A DNA stretch of 64,000 bases from an uncultured Alphaproteobacteria bacterium (GTDB lineage: Bacteria; Pseudomonadota; Alphaproteobacteria; Caulobacterales; Parvularculaceae): the NCBI GenBank assembly GCA_902826095.1, contig CADEDN010000001.1, forward strand, positions 62,001 to 126,000. Reading direction: 5' to 3'. Positions 24,119 to 34,468 of the stretch are shown piece by piece (position 1 is the stretch's first letter; every line of letters begins with the position of its first letter). A program made the translations under genes and the position numbers. The notes beneath the pieces are model-generated. The model searched no databases. It was not told the origin of the DNA and saw only the letters and a program-made list of their open reading frames with translations.

Positions 24119-27082
24119 ATGGCCAAGGACGGCGACGTCCCGCAAACAGGGACTTCTTCAGCGTCGGCGCAAACGCCGAGTCTTAGTTTCGCGTCGGGCG
24201 CAAACGCCGCCTATCTCGATGCGCTTCTGGCGCGGTACGAAAAGGACCCGGCGTCGGTTTCTCCCGACTGGCGGGCCTATTTCGCAGCGCTCGGCGAGAG
24301 CGCCGCCCCAAAGGGGCCAAGCTGGGCGCGCGCCGACTGGCCGCCAAGGGAGAAAAGCGAGGCGACGGCGCTCCTCGACGGCGACTGGCCGGTCCTCGAA
24401 AAGGCGGTCGCGGCGAAAATCGAAGCGCGCAAGGGCGCCGCTGATCCCGCCGCCGTCCGCCAGGAGACCCGCGATTCGATCAGCGCGCTGATGCTGATCC
24501 GCGCCTATCGCATTCGCGGCCATCTGATCGCCGATCTTGATCCGCTCCAGCAGACGAAGAAAAGCGTCCATCAGGAACTCGAACCCGCGACCTACGGATT
24601 TGGCGACGCCGACATGGATCGCCCGATTTATATCGACCAGGTCTTGGGACTTGATACCGCGACGCTCCGGGAAATTCTCGCGATCTTGAAGCGCACCTAT
24701 TGCGGGACGTTCGCCGTCGAGTTCATGCACATCTCCGATCCCGAGCAGAAACGGTGGATCCAGCAGCGCATCGAAGGCAAGGACAAGGAAATCTCCTTCA
24801 CCGCGGAAGGCAAGAAGGCGATCCTCAACAAGCTGATCGAAGCGGAAGGCTTCGAGAACTTTCTGCACACGAAATATACGGGCACGAAGCGTTTCGGACT
24901 CGACGGCGCGGAAGCGACGGTCCCGGCGCTTGAACAGATGATCAAGCGCGGCGGCGCGCTCGGCGTCAAGGAAATCGTCATCGGCATGCCGCATCGCGGA
25001 CGCCTCAACGTTCTCGCCGCGGTGATGGGAAAGCCCTATCATCACATCTTTCACGAGTTCAGCGGCGGTTCGGTGACGCCCGACGACGTCGGCGGATCGG
25101 GCGACGTCAAATATCACCTCGGCGCGTCGTCCGACCGCGAGTTTGACGGCAATCGCGTCCATTTGTCGTTGACCGCGAACCCTTCGCATCTTGAGGCGGT
25201 CGACCCGGTCGTTCTCGGCAAGGCGCGCTCAAAACAGGACCGCATCGAGCCGGGCGACATTGAAACGCCGCGAACCCATGTGCTGCCGCTGCTCTTGCAC
25301 GGCGACGCCGCGTTCGCCGGCCAAGGCGTCGTCGCCGAATGCCTCGGCCTTTCGCAGCTTCGCGGGTACCGGACCGGGGGCGCCGTCCACTTCATCGTGA
25401 ACAACCAGATCGGCTTCACGACGAGCCCGAAATTCTCGCGCTCCTCGCCCTATCCTTCCGACATCGCCAAAGGCGCGCAGGCGCCGATTTTCCATTGCAA
25501 CGGCGATGATCCGGAAGCCGTCGTCTACGCCGCGAAAGTCGCGACCGAATTCCGCCAGAAATTCGGCATCGACGTCGTCGTCGACATGTTCTGCTACCGC
25601 CGCTTCGGGCACAATGAGGGCGATGAGCCGAGCTTCACGCAGCCGCTGATGTACAAGAAGATCCGCGCGCACAAGACGACGCGCGAGATTTATGCAAAGC
25701 GCCTCGAATCCGAGGGCGTCATATCGCCTTCCTATTCGGAAGAGGAGCGCGCGCGGTTCAGGGCGTTTCTTGAAAGCGAATTCGCCTCGGCCGGCGCCTT
25801 CAAGCCGAACAAGGCGGACTGGCTCGACGGCCAGTGGTCCGGTTTCGTCCCGCCGATGGATGACGATCGGCGCGGCGACACCGCGGTCGATCTCGCTGTG
25901 CTGAAAAAGATCGGCGAACGCATCACCACCTATCCGGACGGATTCTCGGTTCACAAGACCTTGTCGCGGGTTCTGGAAGATCGGCGCGCCTGCGTCATCG
26001 ACAAGGGCGCCGATATCGACTGGGCGACGGCGGAGGCGCTGGCGTTCGGTTCGCTGGCGCTCGAAGGATTCGGCGTTCGCCTCTCCGGCCAGGACAGCCG
26101 CCGCGGAACATTTTCGCAGCGCCATTCCGTCTTCATCGATCAGGAGACGGAAAAGACTTTCACGCCGCTCAACCATCTAAAGGGCGCGAAAGCGACCTTC
26201 GAAGTCCATGATTCCTCGCTTTCCGAATTCGCCGTGCTCGGCTTTGAATACGGCTATTCGCTCGCCAATCCGAAATTCCTCGTTTTGTGGGAAGCGCAGT
26301 TCGGCGATTTCGCGAATGGCGCGCAGACCGTCTTCGACCAGTTCTTGTCGTCGGGCGAGCGCAAATGGCTGCGGATGTCGGGCCTCGTCTGCCTGTTGCC
26401 GCACGGCTATGAGGGGCAGGGGCCGGAACATTCCTCGGCGCGGCTTGAGCGCTTCTTGCAGCTTTGCGCGCAGGACAATATGCAAGTCGCCAATTGCACG
26501 ACGCCGGCGAATTATTTCCATATCCTCCGCCGGCAGATGCGGCGCAGTTTCAGGAAACCCCTGATCCTGATGACGCCGAAATCGCTGCTGCGCCACAAGC
26601 GCGCGGTCTCGACCTTGAAGGAAATGGGCCCCGGCTCCTCATTCCATCGCATATTGTGGGACGACGCTGAAACGAAGCCAGGATCGACAGTCACGCTCGC
26701 CGCTGACGACAAGATCAAGCGCGTCGTCATGTGTTCAGGCAAAGTCTACTACGACCTTCTGGACGAACGCGAAAAGCGCGGAATCGACAATGTCTACCTG
26801 CTCCGCGTCGAACAATTCTATCCGTATCCGGCGCATTCGATGATCGCGGAGCTGCAGCGCTTCAAGAAGGCCGACATGGTCTGGTGCCAGGAAGAGCCCA
26901 AGAACATGGGCGGCTGGACCTTTATGGACCCGAACATCGAGTGGACGCTCGACCAGATCGGCGCGAAGTCGAAGCGCGCGCGCTATGTCGGCCGTCACGC
27001 CGCCGCCTCGCCGGCGACCGGCCTCATGAGCCGGCACAAGATCGAACTTGAGGATTTCTTGAACGAAGCCTTTACCGTCTGA
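24119..27082 (+). CDS. sucA: 2-oxoglutarate dehydrogenase E1 component
   Basis: 987 residues from ATG 24119; the frame is open to 24023 but the family begins near SGANAAYLDALLARYEKDP. It is the thiamine diphosphate-dependent decarboxylase of the 2-oxoglutarate dehydrogenase complex. The N-terminal E2-binding segment is present. IGMPHRGRLNVLAAVMGKPYHHIFHEF, the ThDP motif GDDPEAVVYAAKVATEFRQKFGIDVVVDMFCYRRFGHNEGDEPSFTQP, and the C-terminal transketolase-type LLPHGYEGQGPEHSSARLERFLQ are intact. sucB follows after 27 bp. Confidence 0.97.
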   Translation: MAKDGDVPQTGTSSASAQTPSLSFASGANAAYLDALLARYEKDPASVSPDWRAYFAALGESAAPKGPSWARADWPPREKSEATALLDGDWPVLEKAVAAKIEARKGAADPAAVRQETRDSISALMLIRAYRIRGHLIADLDPLQQTKKSVHQELEPATYGFGDADMDRPIYIDQVLGLDTATLREILAILKRTYCGTFAVEFMHISDPEQKRWIQQRIEGKDKEISFTAEGKKAILNKLIEAEGFENFLHTKYTGTKRFGLDGAEATVPALEQMIKRGGALGVKEIVIGMPHRGRLNVLAAVMGKPYHHIFHEFSGGSVTPDDVGGSGDVKYHLGASSDREFDGNRVHLSLTANPSHLEAVDPVVLGKARSKQDRIEPGDIETPRTHVLPLLLHGDAAFAGQGVVAECLGLSQLRGYRTGGAVHFIVNNQIGFTTSPKFSRSSPYPSDIAKGAQAPIFHCNGDDPEAVVYAAKVATEFRQKFGIDVVVDMFCYRRFGHNEGDEPSFTQPLMYKKIRAHKTTREIYAKRLESEGVISPSYSEEERARFRAFLESEFASAGAFKPNKADWLDGQWSGFVPPMDDDRRGDTAVDLAVLKKIGERITTYPDGFSVHKTLSRVLEDRRACVIDKGADIDWATAEALAFGSLALEGFGVRLSGQDSRRGTFSQRHSVFIDQETEKTFTPLNHLKGAKATFEVHDSSLSEFAVLGFEYGYSLANPKFLVLWEAQFGDFANGAQTVFDQFLSSGERKWLRMSGLVCLLPHGYEGQGPEHSSARLERFLQLCAQDNMQVANCTTPANYFHILRRQMRRSFRKPLILMTPKSLLRHKRAVSTLKEMGPGSSFHRILWDDAETKPGSTVTLAADDKIKRVVMCSGKVYYDLLDEREKRGIDNVYLLRVEQFYPYPAHSMIAELQRFKKADMVWCQEEPKNMGGWTFMDPNIEWTLDQIGAKSKRARYVGRHAAASPATGLMSRHKIELEDFLNEAFTV

Positions 27083-27109
27083 CCGTTTTCCATCAGGAGG
27101 CCGATTTTC

Positions 27110-28294
27110 ATGCCCACCGAAATCCGCGTGCCGACGCTTGGCGAATCCGTCACGGAAGCGACCGTCGGGAAATGGCTGAAAAAAGTCGGCGACGCCGTAA
27201 GCGCGGACGAGCCGCTGGTCGAACTTGAAACCGACAAGGTGTCGGTTGAAGTGCCGTCGCCCTCGGCGGGCGTCGTTTCGAGCGTCGCCGCCGCCGAAGG
27301 CGCGACCGTCGAAGTCGGCGGATTGCTCGGCGCGATCGAAGCGAACGGCAAGGCGGCCGCGCCTCCAAAGGACGCCAGGCCCGCATCCGCCGCCAAATCG
27401 GCGCAGCCGGCGCCCAAAGCCGAGGCGCCCTTATCGCCGGCGCCGCGCCGGGTCGTCGCTGAATCCGGCGTCGACCCCGCGTCGATCAAAGGAACCGGCA
27501 AGGACGGCCGCGTGACGAAGGGCGACGCGCTCGAAGCCGCCGCCGCGCCGCAGGCGAAAGCGCCGACGGCGCCGAGGCCGCCGCGTCCCGCCGGATCCCG
27601 CGAAGAGCGCGTCAAGATGAGCCGCCTTCGCCAGACGATCGCGCGGCGCCTCAAGGAGGCGCAGGAAAACGCCGCCATGCTGACGACGTTCAACGACGTC
27701 GACATGACGGCGGTGATGGGTCTTCGCGCGCAGTACAAGGATCTTTTCGAGAAGAAGCACGGCGTCAAGCTCGGCTTCATGTCATTCTTCGTCAAAGCCT
27801 GCGTTCACGCACTGAAAGAAGTTCCGGAAGTCAATGCGGAGATCGACGCGACCGACATCATCTACAAGAATCATTATGACATCGGCGTCGCGGTCGGGAC
27901 GGAAAAGGGCCTTGTCGTGCCGGTGCTGCGCGACGCCGACGAAATGTCGCTGGCGGACATCGAGAAAAAGATCGCCGAGTTCGGCCGCCGCGCGCGCGAC
28001 GGCGCCTTGACGCTCGAGGAAATGCAAGGGGGCACGTTCACGATCTCGAATGGCGGCGTCTACGGTTCGCTCCTGTCGACGCCGATCCTCAACCCGCCGC
28101 AATCAGGCGTCCTCGGCATGCACCGGATCGAAGACCGCCCGGTCGTTCGCGGCGGGCAGGTGGTCGCCCGGCCGATGATGTATCTGGCGCTCTCTTATGA
28201 TCACCGGATCGTCGACGGCAAAGGCGCGGTCACGTTCCTCGTTCGCGTGAAAGAGAACCTTGAAGATCCGCAACGCCTGATGCTCGATCTTTGA
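27110..28294 (+). CDS. sucB: 2-oxoglutarate dehydrogenase E2 (dihydrolipoyl succinyltransferase)
   Basis: 394 residues. It has an N-terminal lipoyl domain with the lipoyl-lysine motif [14 protein letters not shown] near residue 42, an Ala/Pro linker, and a peripheral subunit-binding domain ([23 protein letters not shown]). The catalytic domain ends with [17 protein letters not shown], carrying the active-site His and Asp. The inner core transfers succinyl groups to CoA. The usual next gene, lpd, is separated from it by an opposing sulfotransferase gene. Confidence 0.97.
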   Translation: MPTEIRVPTLGESVTEATVGKWLKKVGDAVSADEPLVELETDKVSVEVPSPSAGVVSSVAAAEGATVEVGGLLGAIEANGKAAAPPKDARPASAAKSAQPAPKAEAPLSPAPRRVVAESGVDPASIKGTGKDGRVTKGDALEAAAAPQAKAPTAPRPPRPAGSREERVKMSRLRQTIARRLKEAQENAAMLTTFNDVDMTAVMGLRAQYKDLFEKKHGVKLGFMSFFVKACVHALKEVPEVNAEIDATDIIYKNHYDIGVAVGTEKGLVVPVLRDADEMSLADIEKKIAEFGRRARDGALTLEEMQGGTFTISNGGVYGSLLSTPILNPPQSGVLGMHRIEDRPVVRGGQVVARPMMYLALSYDHRIVDGKGAVTFLVRVKENLEDPQRLMLDL

Positions 28295-28318
28295 AGACGC
28301 GCGAGCCCGGCGCGCTAT

Positions 28319-30316
28319 TCAATGCCGGTCGGCCGCTGCCGGGCTCGTCCTGACGCCGCGGCGCTCAAGCGCTTTTTCAAGCGGCTTTAGCGCGTCGCCA
28401 TAGTCGCGACGCCGCTCGATCGCGCGCGTGTTGATCGGCTCTCTGACCTGCGCGGCGGAATGAGTGATGACATTGCGCTTGGTCTGATGAAAAGCCAGGC
28501 AGGATGCGCTCCACGGCAACGCGCAATAGGAAAGCAGCGCGCGGGTCTCGCCTTCAGGGTCGACGACGAGTTTTTCGTAATCCGCGTCGTAAACGCCGCC
28601 GGGGAAAAGCCCTCGCCAATGCGCCGTCATCCGCTCATAGGCGGAATAGTAATGCGCGACGGCGTCGATCTCATTGGCGAAGGCGTATTCGTTGAAAAAG
28701 CGCACGCGAAGGATCGACAGGCAGACGTCGACGGGCGGCCTGACAAGATTGATGATCCGGGCGTCGGGAAAAATCGCCCGGATCAGCCCGATCGACCAGA
28801 AATTCAGCGGATGCTTGTCGGTGACGGCGGCGGCGCGGCGCGCTTCGGCCGGCAGCGCCTTCAAGAACCGATCCGCTGATGCGGCGCCGTTGGCGGCGAT
28901 CAGCCTCGTCGCGTCATCGCGAGTCTTCGCCGCGGCGACGAATTCATTCATGATGCTGATCATCTCGGGAAGTTCGCCGCCGCCATAGACGTCCGGGTGC
29001 GAGGAAAGAATCTGTTCGACCAGCGACGTTCCGGATCGAGGCATGCCGACGATGAAAATCGGGCGCGGCGTCGATGCGGCGGCGATCGGCGAAAGGGGCT
29101 CCGGGAAGAGCGTCCTGACGCGCGCCAGATATTCTTCGGTTTCCTCAGGGCGATAGCCGCCGCCCGCCGCCTTCGCAATGCGGGCGATGATCGCCTTCGC
29201 CTCGATGATGCGGCCGAAGGCGCGCGCATGTTCGCCAAGCGCCTCGTCGCGTCGCGCGAGCGCCAGCAGCGTCTTTGGAATCGCGTCCGGGGGAAGCGCG
29301 CGTTCGGCCATGCGCCGTTCAAGATGCGCCGCCATTTCGGCCGACATCGCTCTTGCGTCGAGCTGCGTCAGATAGTCGAAGGCGACGCCGCTGTCGGGAT
29401 CGGCCGCGACCGCTTCAAGAAGGATGCGCTTTGCGTCCTCGACGGCGCCGGCGAATATCCGGCAGCGCGCAAGCAGCGTCATCGCCGCCGCGTCTTTGGG
29501 CTGCAAGGCGACCGCCGCGCGCGCCGCCTCTTCGCCGCCGGCGATGTCGCGCGCGGCGAGCCGCAAATCCGACAAAAGGCGAAGGCGCTCCGCCGACGGC
29601 GCGCGCGCCGCCGCCATTTCCGCGGCGGCGTGCGCGGCTCTAAGGTGATCGCCCGCCATCAAGATGATGGTCCAGAAATCGAAAATCGCCGCGGCGTGCG
29701 CGGCGGGGATGCGCTGCGTCGCCGCCGTCAGGCTCGCCAGCCATGGCTCGTCGCGCGCAAGGAGCGCTGCCGGCCCGGCGACGTTGATGACGGCGGGAGT
29801 CCGGCCGAGCCGCGTTTCCGCGCGCCGCGCCGCGGCGACGCCGACCTCGATGCGGCGTGTACGGATGGCGGCCTCGGCGAGGCGGATGTCAAGCAGGGGA
29901 TGGTTGAACGCATTGACCGCGGCGGAGAGCGCCGCAAAGGCGTCCTCAGCACGGCCGGCTTGCAGATAGGCCTCGGCGAGATGATGCGCCCCGGCGGGAT
30001 CGACCCGCGCCGCGCGGGCGAGTTCGGCGATCAGCGGCTCGGCGGCGGCCGCATCGCCAAGCATCAATCGGACGCGCGCCAGCGCGCCGAGGATCGCCGG
30101 ATCGCCGGGCTTCAGGGCGCGCGCGCGTTCAAGGGTCGCCGCCGCCTTGACGCCGGCGCCGGTCATGGCGTGCGAGAGACCGACCAGCAACTGCGCCTGC
30201 GCATCGCGGCGGATGGCGTTCGGCGCGCGGTCGGCGACAGCGATGGCGTCCGCGAACGCGCCCCGCGCGTAGAGCGTGTCGATTTCAACGGCGGCGTCGG
30301 AGCGGTCTTCAGCCAT
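28319..30316 (-). CDS. TPR-repeat sulfotransferase-family protein
   Basis: 665 residues. Residues 1-380 are Ala-rich helical TPR-like repeats (for example AQLLVGLSHAMTGAGVKAAATLERARALKPGDPAILGALARVRLMLGDAAAAEPLIAELARA). From about 425 a PAPS-type sulfotransferase domain begins: PIFIVGMPRSGTSLVEQILSSHPDVYGGGELPEM, with the 5'-phosphosulfate loop, and VTDKHPLNFWSIGLIRAIFPDARIINLVRPPVDVCLSILRVRFF for the 3'-phosphate site. Such fusions are common in marine alphaproteobacteria, and their acceptors are mostly unknown. It lies inside the TCA cluster but on the opposite strand, converging on sucB. Confidence 0.87.
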   Translation of the reverse strand: MAEDRSDAAVEIDTLYARGAFADAIAVADRAPNAIRRDAQAQLLVGLSHAMTGAGVKAAATLERARALKPGDPAILGALARVRLMLGDAAAAEPLIAELARAARVDPAGAHHLAEAYLQAGRAEDAFAALSAAVNAFNHPLLDIRLAEAAIRTRRIEVGVAAARRAETRLGRTPAVINVAGPAALLARDEPWLASLTAATQRIPAAHAAAIFDFWTIILMAGDHLRAAHAAAEMAAARAPSAERLRLLSDLRLAARDIAGGEEAARAAVALQPKDAAAMTLLARCRIFAGAVEDAKRILLEAVAADPDSGVAFDYLTQLDARAMSAEMAAHLERRMAERALPPDAIPKTLLALARRDEALGEHARAFGRIIEAKAIIARIAKAAGGGYRPEETEEYLARVRTLFPEPLSPIAAASTPRPIFIVGMPRSGTSLVEQILSSHPDVYGGGELPEMISIMNEFVAAAKTRDDATRLIAANGAASADRFLKALPAEARRAAAVTDKHPLNFWSIGLIRAIFPDARIINLVRPPVDVCLSILRVRFFNEYAFANEIDAVAHYYSAYERMTAHWRGLFPGGVYDADYEKLVVDPEGETRALLSYCALPWSASCLAFHQTKRNVITHSAAQVREPINTRAIERRRDYGDALKPLEKALERRGVRTSPAAADRH

Positions 30317-30422
30317 TCTTCAATCACTCGCCCGGATAGTCAAAACGCGCAAGGCTTGACCTCGCCCGAGGAGTTCGCCCATGACCCGCCACGACGCAAG
30401 ACGCAGCCTAAGATGAGGTCCC

Positions 30423-31832
30423 ATGTCCGAGACTTATGACGTTGTCATCATCGGCGCAGGGCCGGGCGGTTATAACGCGGCCATACGCGCGGGCCAGCTT
30501 GGCCTGAAGACGGCGATCATCGAAAAGCGAGAGACAAGGACGCTCGGCGGGACATGCCTTAATGTCGGTTGCATTCCCTCCAAGGCGCTTTTGCATGCGT
30601 CGGAACACTATGAAGCGGCGGCGACGCGGTTCGCAGCCCTAGGCGTCAAGATGAGCGGCCTTTCGCTCGATCTTGGACAAATGCTGAAGCAGAAAGACGA
30701 CGCGGTCGACGGCCTCACCAAAGGCGTCGAATTTCTGATGAAGAAGAACAAGGTCGCGGTTCATTACGGCGCCGGCGAAATCCTCGCGCCGGGGATGGTC
30801 CGCGTCGTCGGCGAGGGCGGAAAGACCACGGATCTGGCGACGAAGAATATCGTCATCGCAACGGGGTCGGAGGTGACGCCGCTGAAGGGCGTCGACATCG
30901 ACGAGACGCGAATCGTTTCCTCGACCGGTGCGCTGGCGCTTTCCGCCGTGCCGAAGCATTTGGTCGTCATCGGCGGCGGCGTCATCGGGCTTGAACTCGG
31001 GTCGGTCTGGCGCCGGCTCGGCGCAAAGGTGACTGTCGTCGAATTCCTCGACCGCATCTTGCCGACGATGGACGGCGAAGTTTCAAAGCAGTTCGAGCGC
31101 ATCCTGAAGAAGCAGGGGATCGAATTCCGCCTTTCGTCGAAAGTCGCTGGCGCGGAAAAAACGAAGACAGGCGTCAAATTGTCCGTCGAGCCGGCCGCCG
31201 GCGGCAAGGCCGAATTGATTGAAGCCGATGTCGCGCTTGTCGCGATCGGTCGGCGCCCGCATACGGCCGGATTGGGTCTTGAGCGCGTCGGCGTCAAAAC
31301 GGATGCGCGCGGCTTCCTTGAGACCGATCATTTTCGCACGAATGTCGGCGGCGTATGGGCGATCGGCGACGTCATTCATGGCCCGATGCTCGCGCACAAG
31401 GCGGAAGATGACGGCGTCGCCTGTGTCGAACTTATCGCGGGCAGAGCGGGGCATGCGAATTATGACGCCGTGCCGAACGTCGTTTACACATGGCCGGAGA
31501 TCGCGAGCGTCGGCAAATCGGAGGAGGATTTGAAGAAGGCCGGCGTCGCCTACAAGGTCGGCAAGTTTCCCTTCCTCGCGAACAGCCGCGCCAAAACAAA
31601 TCATGAGACGGACGGCTTTGTCAAAATTCTGGCTGACGCGGCAAGCGACCGCGTGCTCGGCTGTCACATCATCGGCGTCGGCGCCGGCGAACTGATCGCC
31701 GAGGCCGTCTCCGTCATCGAGTTCGGCGGCGCGTCGGAAGACATCGCGCGCACCTGCCACGCCCATCCGACGCGGTCTGAAGCCGTCCGCCAGGCGGCGA
31801 TGGCCGTCGAGGGCTGGGCGATGCAGGCGTGA
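30423..31832 (+). CDS. lpd: Dihydrolipoyl dehydrogenase
   Basis: 469 residues. The FAD-binding YDVVIIGAGPGGYNAAIRAGQLG, the redox disulfide GGTCLNVGCIPSKALL, the NAD-binding VVIGGGVIGLELGSVWRRLGAKVTVVE, VWAIGDVIHGPMLAHKAEDDG, and the C-terminal catalytic HAHPTRSEA are all present. It reoxidises the E2 lipoyl group. As the E3 following sucA-sucB it probably serves 2-oxoglutarate dehydrogenase and perhaps other complexes. It is separated from sucB by the 2 kb sulfotransferase gene, so it must have its own promoter in the 106 bp upstream. Confidence 0.96.
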   Translation: MSETYDVVIIGAGPGGYNAAIRAGQLGLKTAIIEKRETRTLGGTCLNVGCIPSKALLHASEHYEAAATRFAALGVKMSGLSLDLGQMLKQKDDAVDGLTKGVEFLMKKNKVAVHYGAGEILAPGMVRVVGEGGKTTDLATKNIVIATGSEVTPLKGVDIDETRIVSSTGALALSAVPKHLVVIGGGVIGLELGSVWRRLGAKVTVVEFLDRILPTMDGEVSKQFERILKKQGIEFRLSSKVAGAEKTKTGVKLSVEPAAGGKAELIEADVALVAIGRRPHTAGLGLERVGVKTDARGFLETDHFRTNVGGVWAIGDVIHGPMLAHKAEDDGVACVELIAGRAGHANYDAVPNVVYTWPEIASVGKSEEDLKKAGVAYKVGKFPFLANSRAKTNHETDGFVKILADAASDRVLGCHIIGVGAGELIAEAVSVIEFGGASEDIARTCHAHPTRSEAVRQAAMAVEGWAMQA

Positions 31833-32113
31833 TGGAGGGTGTGCTGAGCATTCCGGACGTCATCGGCTATGGCGGCGTCGCCCTGGTCGTCGGCACCTAT
31901 TTTCTCAGCCAGATCGGCAAGATGGACTCAACGCGGATGCTCTATCCGGCGCTCAATGCGGCTGGCGCCGTGATGATTCTCGTGTCGCTGTTTCACCGCC
32001 CGAACCCGCCGTCGATCGTCATTGAGTTCTTCTGGCTGGCGATCAGCATCGTCGGCGTCGCCCGCGCGCTCCTGAAGAAAAATGATCGGGTCAAATTCCA
32101 AGAGCGTCCCTGA
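31832..32113 (+). CDS. Small membrane protein, CBU_0592-like family
   Basis: 93 residues from ATG 31832, whose A is the last base of the lpd stop; GTG 31829 is an alternative. Three hydrophobic segments: VIGYGGVALVVGTYFL, YPALNAAGAVMILVSLF and IVIEFFWLAISIVGVARALL. The pattern matches small bacterial membrane proteins annotated after Coxiella CBU_0592, whose function is unknown. It is co-transcribed and coupled with lpd. Its last 23 bp overlap the 3' end of the convergent HIT gene. Confidence 0.75.
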   Translation: MEGVLSIPDVIGYGGVALVVGTYFLSQIGKMDSTRMLYPALNAAGAVMILVSLFHRPNPPSIVIEFFWLAISIVGVARALLKKNDRVKFQERP

Positions 32114-32495
32114 GCGTCGCGGCGCAAGCCTCCGCCTCACCCTCCGCATAGGCAAGAGCGGCGCCGATCGCAAAGACCGGGCGCGGCCAGGCGTCGTCAT
32201 GCTCGAACCGCGCGATAACGTGCACATGCAGCTGGCGCACGAAATTGCCAAGCGCGGCGACATTCATTTTCGGCGCGCCGGTGAGTTTTTGCAGCGCAGC
32301 GGAAACGATCGCCATTTCATCGGCAAGCGCGCGCCGGTCGGCCGCCGAGAGATCGTGAAGTTCGACCAGTCCGTTTCGTCGCGGAACCAAAATCGCCCAA
32401 GGATAACGCGCGTCTTTCATCAGGAGGACCAGCGAAAGCGGCAGATCGCCGACCTTGACGGTGTCGTTCGCCAAACGTTCGTCGAGTTTGAACAT
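32091..32495 (-). CDS. HIT-domain protein
   Basis: 134 residues from ATG 32495 (FKLDERLANDT follows); a GTG at 32519 would add eight residues. The family motif reads NFVRQLHVHVIARFEHDDAWPRPV, with the histidine pair HVH of histidine-triad hydrolases and the C-terminal W-PV segment seen in bacterial HIT diadenosine-tetraphosphate-hydrolase-like proteins. LVLLMKDARYPWAILVPRRNGLVELHDLSAADRRAL is the usual N-terminal strand-helix part. It probably hydrolyses nucleotide phosphoramidates or dinucleoside polyphosphates. Confidence 0.85.
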   Translation of the reverse strand: MFKLDERLANDTVKVGDLPLSLVLLMKDARYPWAILVPRRNGLVELHDLSAADRRALADEMAIVSAALQKLTGAPKMNVAALGNFVRQLHVHVIARFEHDDAWPRPVFAIGAALAYAEGEAEACAATLRDALGI

Positions 32496-32675
32496 TCCTA
32501 GCCGCGCCTCGCCCGGCACTGGATTTCACGCCGCATTTCGGCCACTCTCCCGCCTTTGATGCGCGGAGCGGAAGTCTCCGCGCATTGTCTTATGCGGTCT
32601 TATAGGGGCCGATCGCCCAAAAGGGCAGCGTCCGCCGGCAGGGGCCGCCGGCAAGACGCCATTCGAGGAGGGAAA

Positions 32676-34445
32676 ATGACCGACGCCGCAGCAAAGACGT
32701 CCGCTGAGAAACAGTGGTTCGGACATCCGCGTCCGCTATCGCTCCTTTTCACAACAGAAATGTGGGAGCGCTTCGGCTATTACGGCATGCGCGCCCTGCT
32801 CATCCTTTATCTCGTCGAGCACTTTGTTTTTGCGGACAGGGTCGCCAACGGTCTTTATGGCGCATTCACCTCGCTGGTTTACCTGACGCCGCTCATCGGC
32901 GGTCTGATCGCGGACCAGTATTTCGGGTCAAAGAAGTCGGTGAAATTCGGCGCGATCTTGATGTCGGCCGGCTATCTCCTTCTCGCGTTCACCGGCGGCG
33001 AAAACGCCAAGCCCTATGTGACGATCAACGACCAGCGGTACGAGGTTGCGATCGAAAAGAACGGCGATGACGCCGGCCAATATGTCGTCGCGGGCCAGAG
33101 CCGCTACAAGATCAGCGGCAATGAAGACGGATCAATCAGTCTGACCGGCGCGACCGGCGCCGATCTTCCAGCAACCGTCGCCGCCGACAATTACAAGTTC
33201 GACGCCGACCGCAACCCGGTTTCCGTCATTCTCCTGTTCATGTCGCTCGGCCTCATCGTCGTCGGCAACGGTTATTTCAAGCCGAACATTTCGACGATTG
33301 TCGGCGCGCTCTATCCCGAGAAAGATCCTCGCCGCGACGCCGGCTTCACGATCTTCTACATGGGCATCAATCTCGGCTCGATCATTTCGCAGTTCCTCGC
33401 GCCGCTGATCGCCGTCACCTACGGCTATCAATGGGGCTTTGCGCTCGCCGGCTTCGGGATGCTGCTCGCCTGGGGCCGCTTTCAGTTCGCCGGAAATCTC
33501 ATTGAGGAATACGGAAACCCGCCGGCGGACGGAAAGAACCGCGATCTCATCATCGTCGTATTGTCGCTCCTCGCGGTGCCGGTCGTCTGGTTCCTCCTCA
33601 ACAACGCGATGGAGACCGCGTCCGTCGTCAAGGAAGTCGTCGCCACCGGCATTGTCGGCTACATCCTGTCGCAGCCGCTGCTCGGTCAGGTGATGTTCTT
33701 CGTTTACCTCATCGCCATGATCGGCATTCCCCTCTGGGCGGTGTTCTCGCTGAAGTCGGTCGAACGCGACCGAATGATCGTCGCCGTCATTTTGACGTTC
33801 TTCTCAGTCGTCTTCTGGACGCTTTTCGAACAGGCCGGCTCGTCGCTGACGCTGTTCGCGGATCGCAACACGGAACTGAACATCCTCGGCATGTATACGA
33901 TGCCGGCGGGTCAGGTTCAGATATTCAATCCGCTGTTCATTGTTCTCTTCGCGCCGATCTTCTCGGTGATGTGGGGATGGATGGGCAAGCGCGGCATCGA
34001 ACCGTCGGTGCCGCTGAAATTCGCGATCGGCCTTATACTTGTCGGGCTCGGCTTCCTCGCGTTGGTTTTCGGGTCGAAATTCCATGACAGCAATTATCTT
34101 GTGCCGCTGTTCTGGCTCGCCTTCGCCTACTTCCTGCATTCGATGGGCGAACTTTGCCTGTCGCCCGTCGGGCTCTCGATGATCACGAAACTCTCAATCC
34201 CGAAGCTCGTCGGCATGATGATGGGCGTCTGGTTCCTGTCATCGGCGATGGCGCAATATGTCGGCGGCATCGTCGCGCAGCTCGCCTCGACCGAAACCGT
34301 CGGCGGCGAGGTGCTGAATGCGCAAGTGTCGCTGCAGACCTATCTCGGCGTCTTCCAGCAGATCGGCATCGGCGGGATCATCGCCGGCGGCGTGCTGCTC
34401 GTGCTCTGGCCGATCCTCAAGAAAGGCATGCATGGCGTGAAATAA
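32676..34445 (+). CDS. POT family proton-dependent oligopeptide transporter
   Basis: 589 residues from ATG 32676 with GAGGAGGG upstream. The ExxERFxYY motif is present (EMWERFGYYGMRALLILYL), followed by about a dozen hydrophobic helices and the family signature GLGLIVVGNGYFKPNISTIVG-like region near residue 190. A hydrophilic insertion of about 65 residues (about 110-175, TINDQRYEVAIEKNGDD...) is predicted between helices. It imports di- and tripeptides with protons. It is a single-gene unit ending at an intrinsic terminator. Confidence 0.92.
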   Translation: MTDAAAKTSAEKQWFGHPRPLSLLFTTEMWERFGYYGMRALLILYLVEHFVFADRVANGLYGAFTSLVYLTPLIGGLIADQYFGSKKSVKFGAILMSAGYLLLAFTGGENAKPYVTINDQRYEVAIEKNGDDAGQYVVAGQSRYKISGNEDGSISLTGATGADLPATVAADNYKFDADRNPVSVILLFMSLGLIVVGNGYFKPNISTIVGALYPEKDPRRDAGFTIFYMGINLGSIISQFLAPLIAVTYGYQWGFALAGFGMLLAWGRFQFAGNLIEEYGNPPADGKNRDLIIVVLSLLAVPVVWFLLNNAMETASVVKEVVATGIVGYILSQPLLGQVMFFVYLIAMIGIPLWAVFSLKSVERDRMIVAVILTFFSVVFWTLFEQAGSSLTLFADRNTELNILGMYTMPAGQVQIFNPLFIVLFAPIFSVMWGWMGKRGIEPSVPLKFAIGLILVGLGFLALVFGSKFHDSNYLVPLFWLAFAYFLHSMGELCLSPVGLSMITKLSIPKLVGMMMGVWFLSSAMAQYVGGIVAQLASTETVGGEVLNAQVSLQTYLGVFQQIGIGGIIAGGVLLVLWPILKKGMHGVK

Positions 34446-34468
34446 CGCCATTTCCGTTCGAAATCGGC

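Noticed and set aside
28997-30439. 480-codon plus-strand frame opposite the sulfotransferase
   Set aside because: Antisense to a gene with clear TPR and sulfotransferase motifs; composition is that of a mirror frame.
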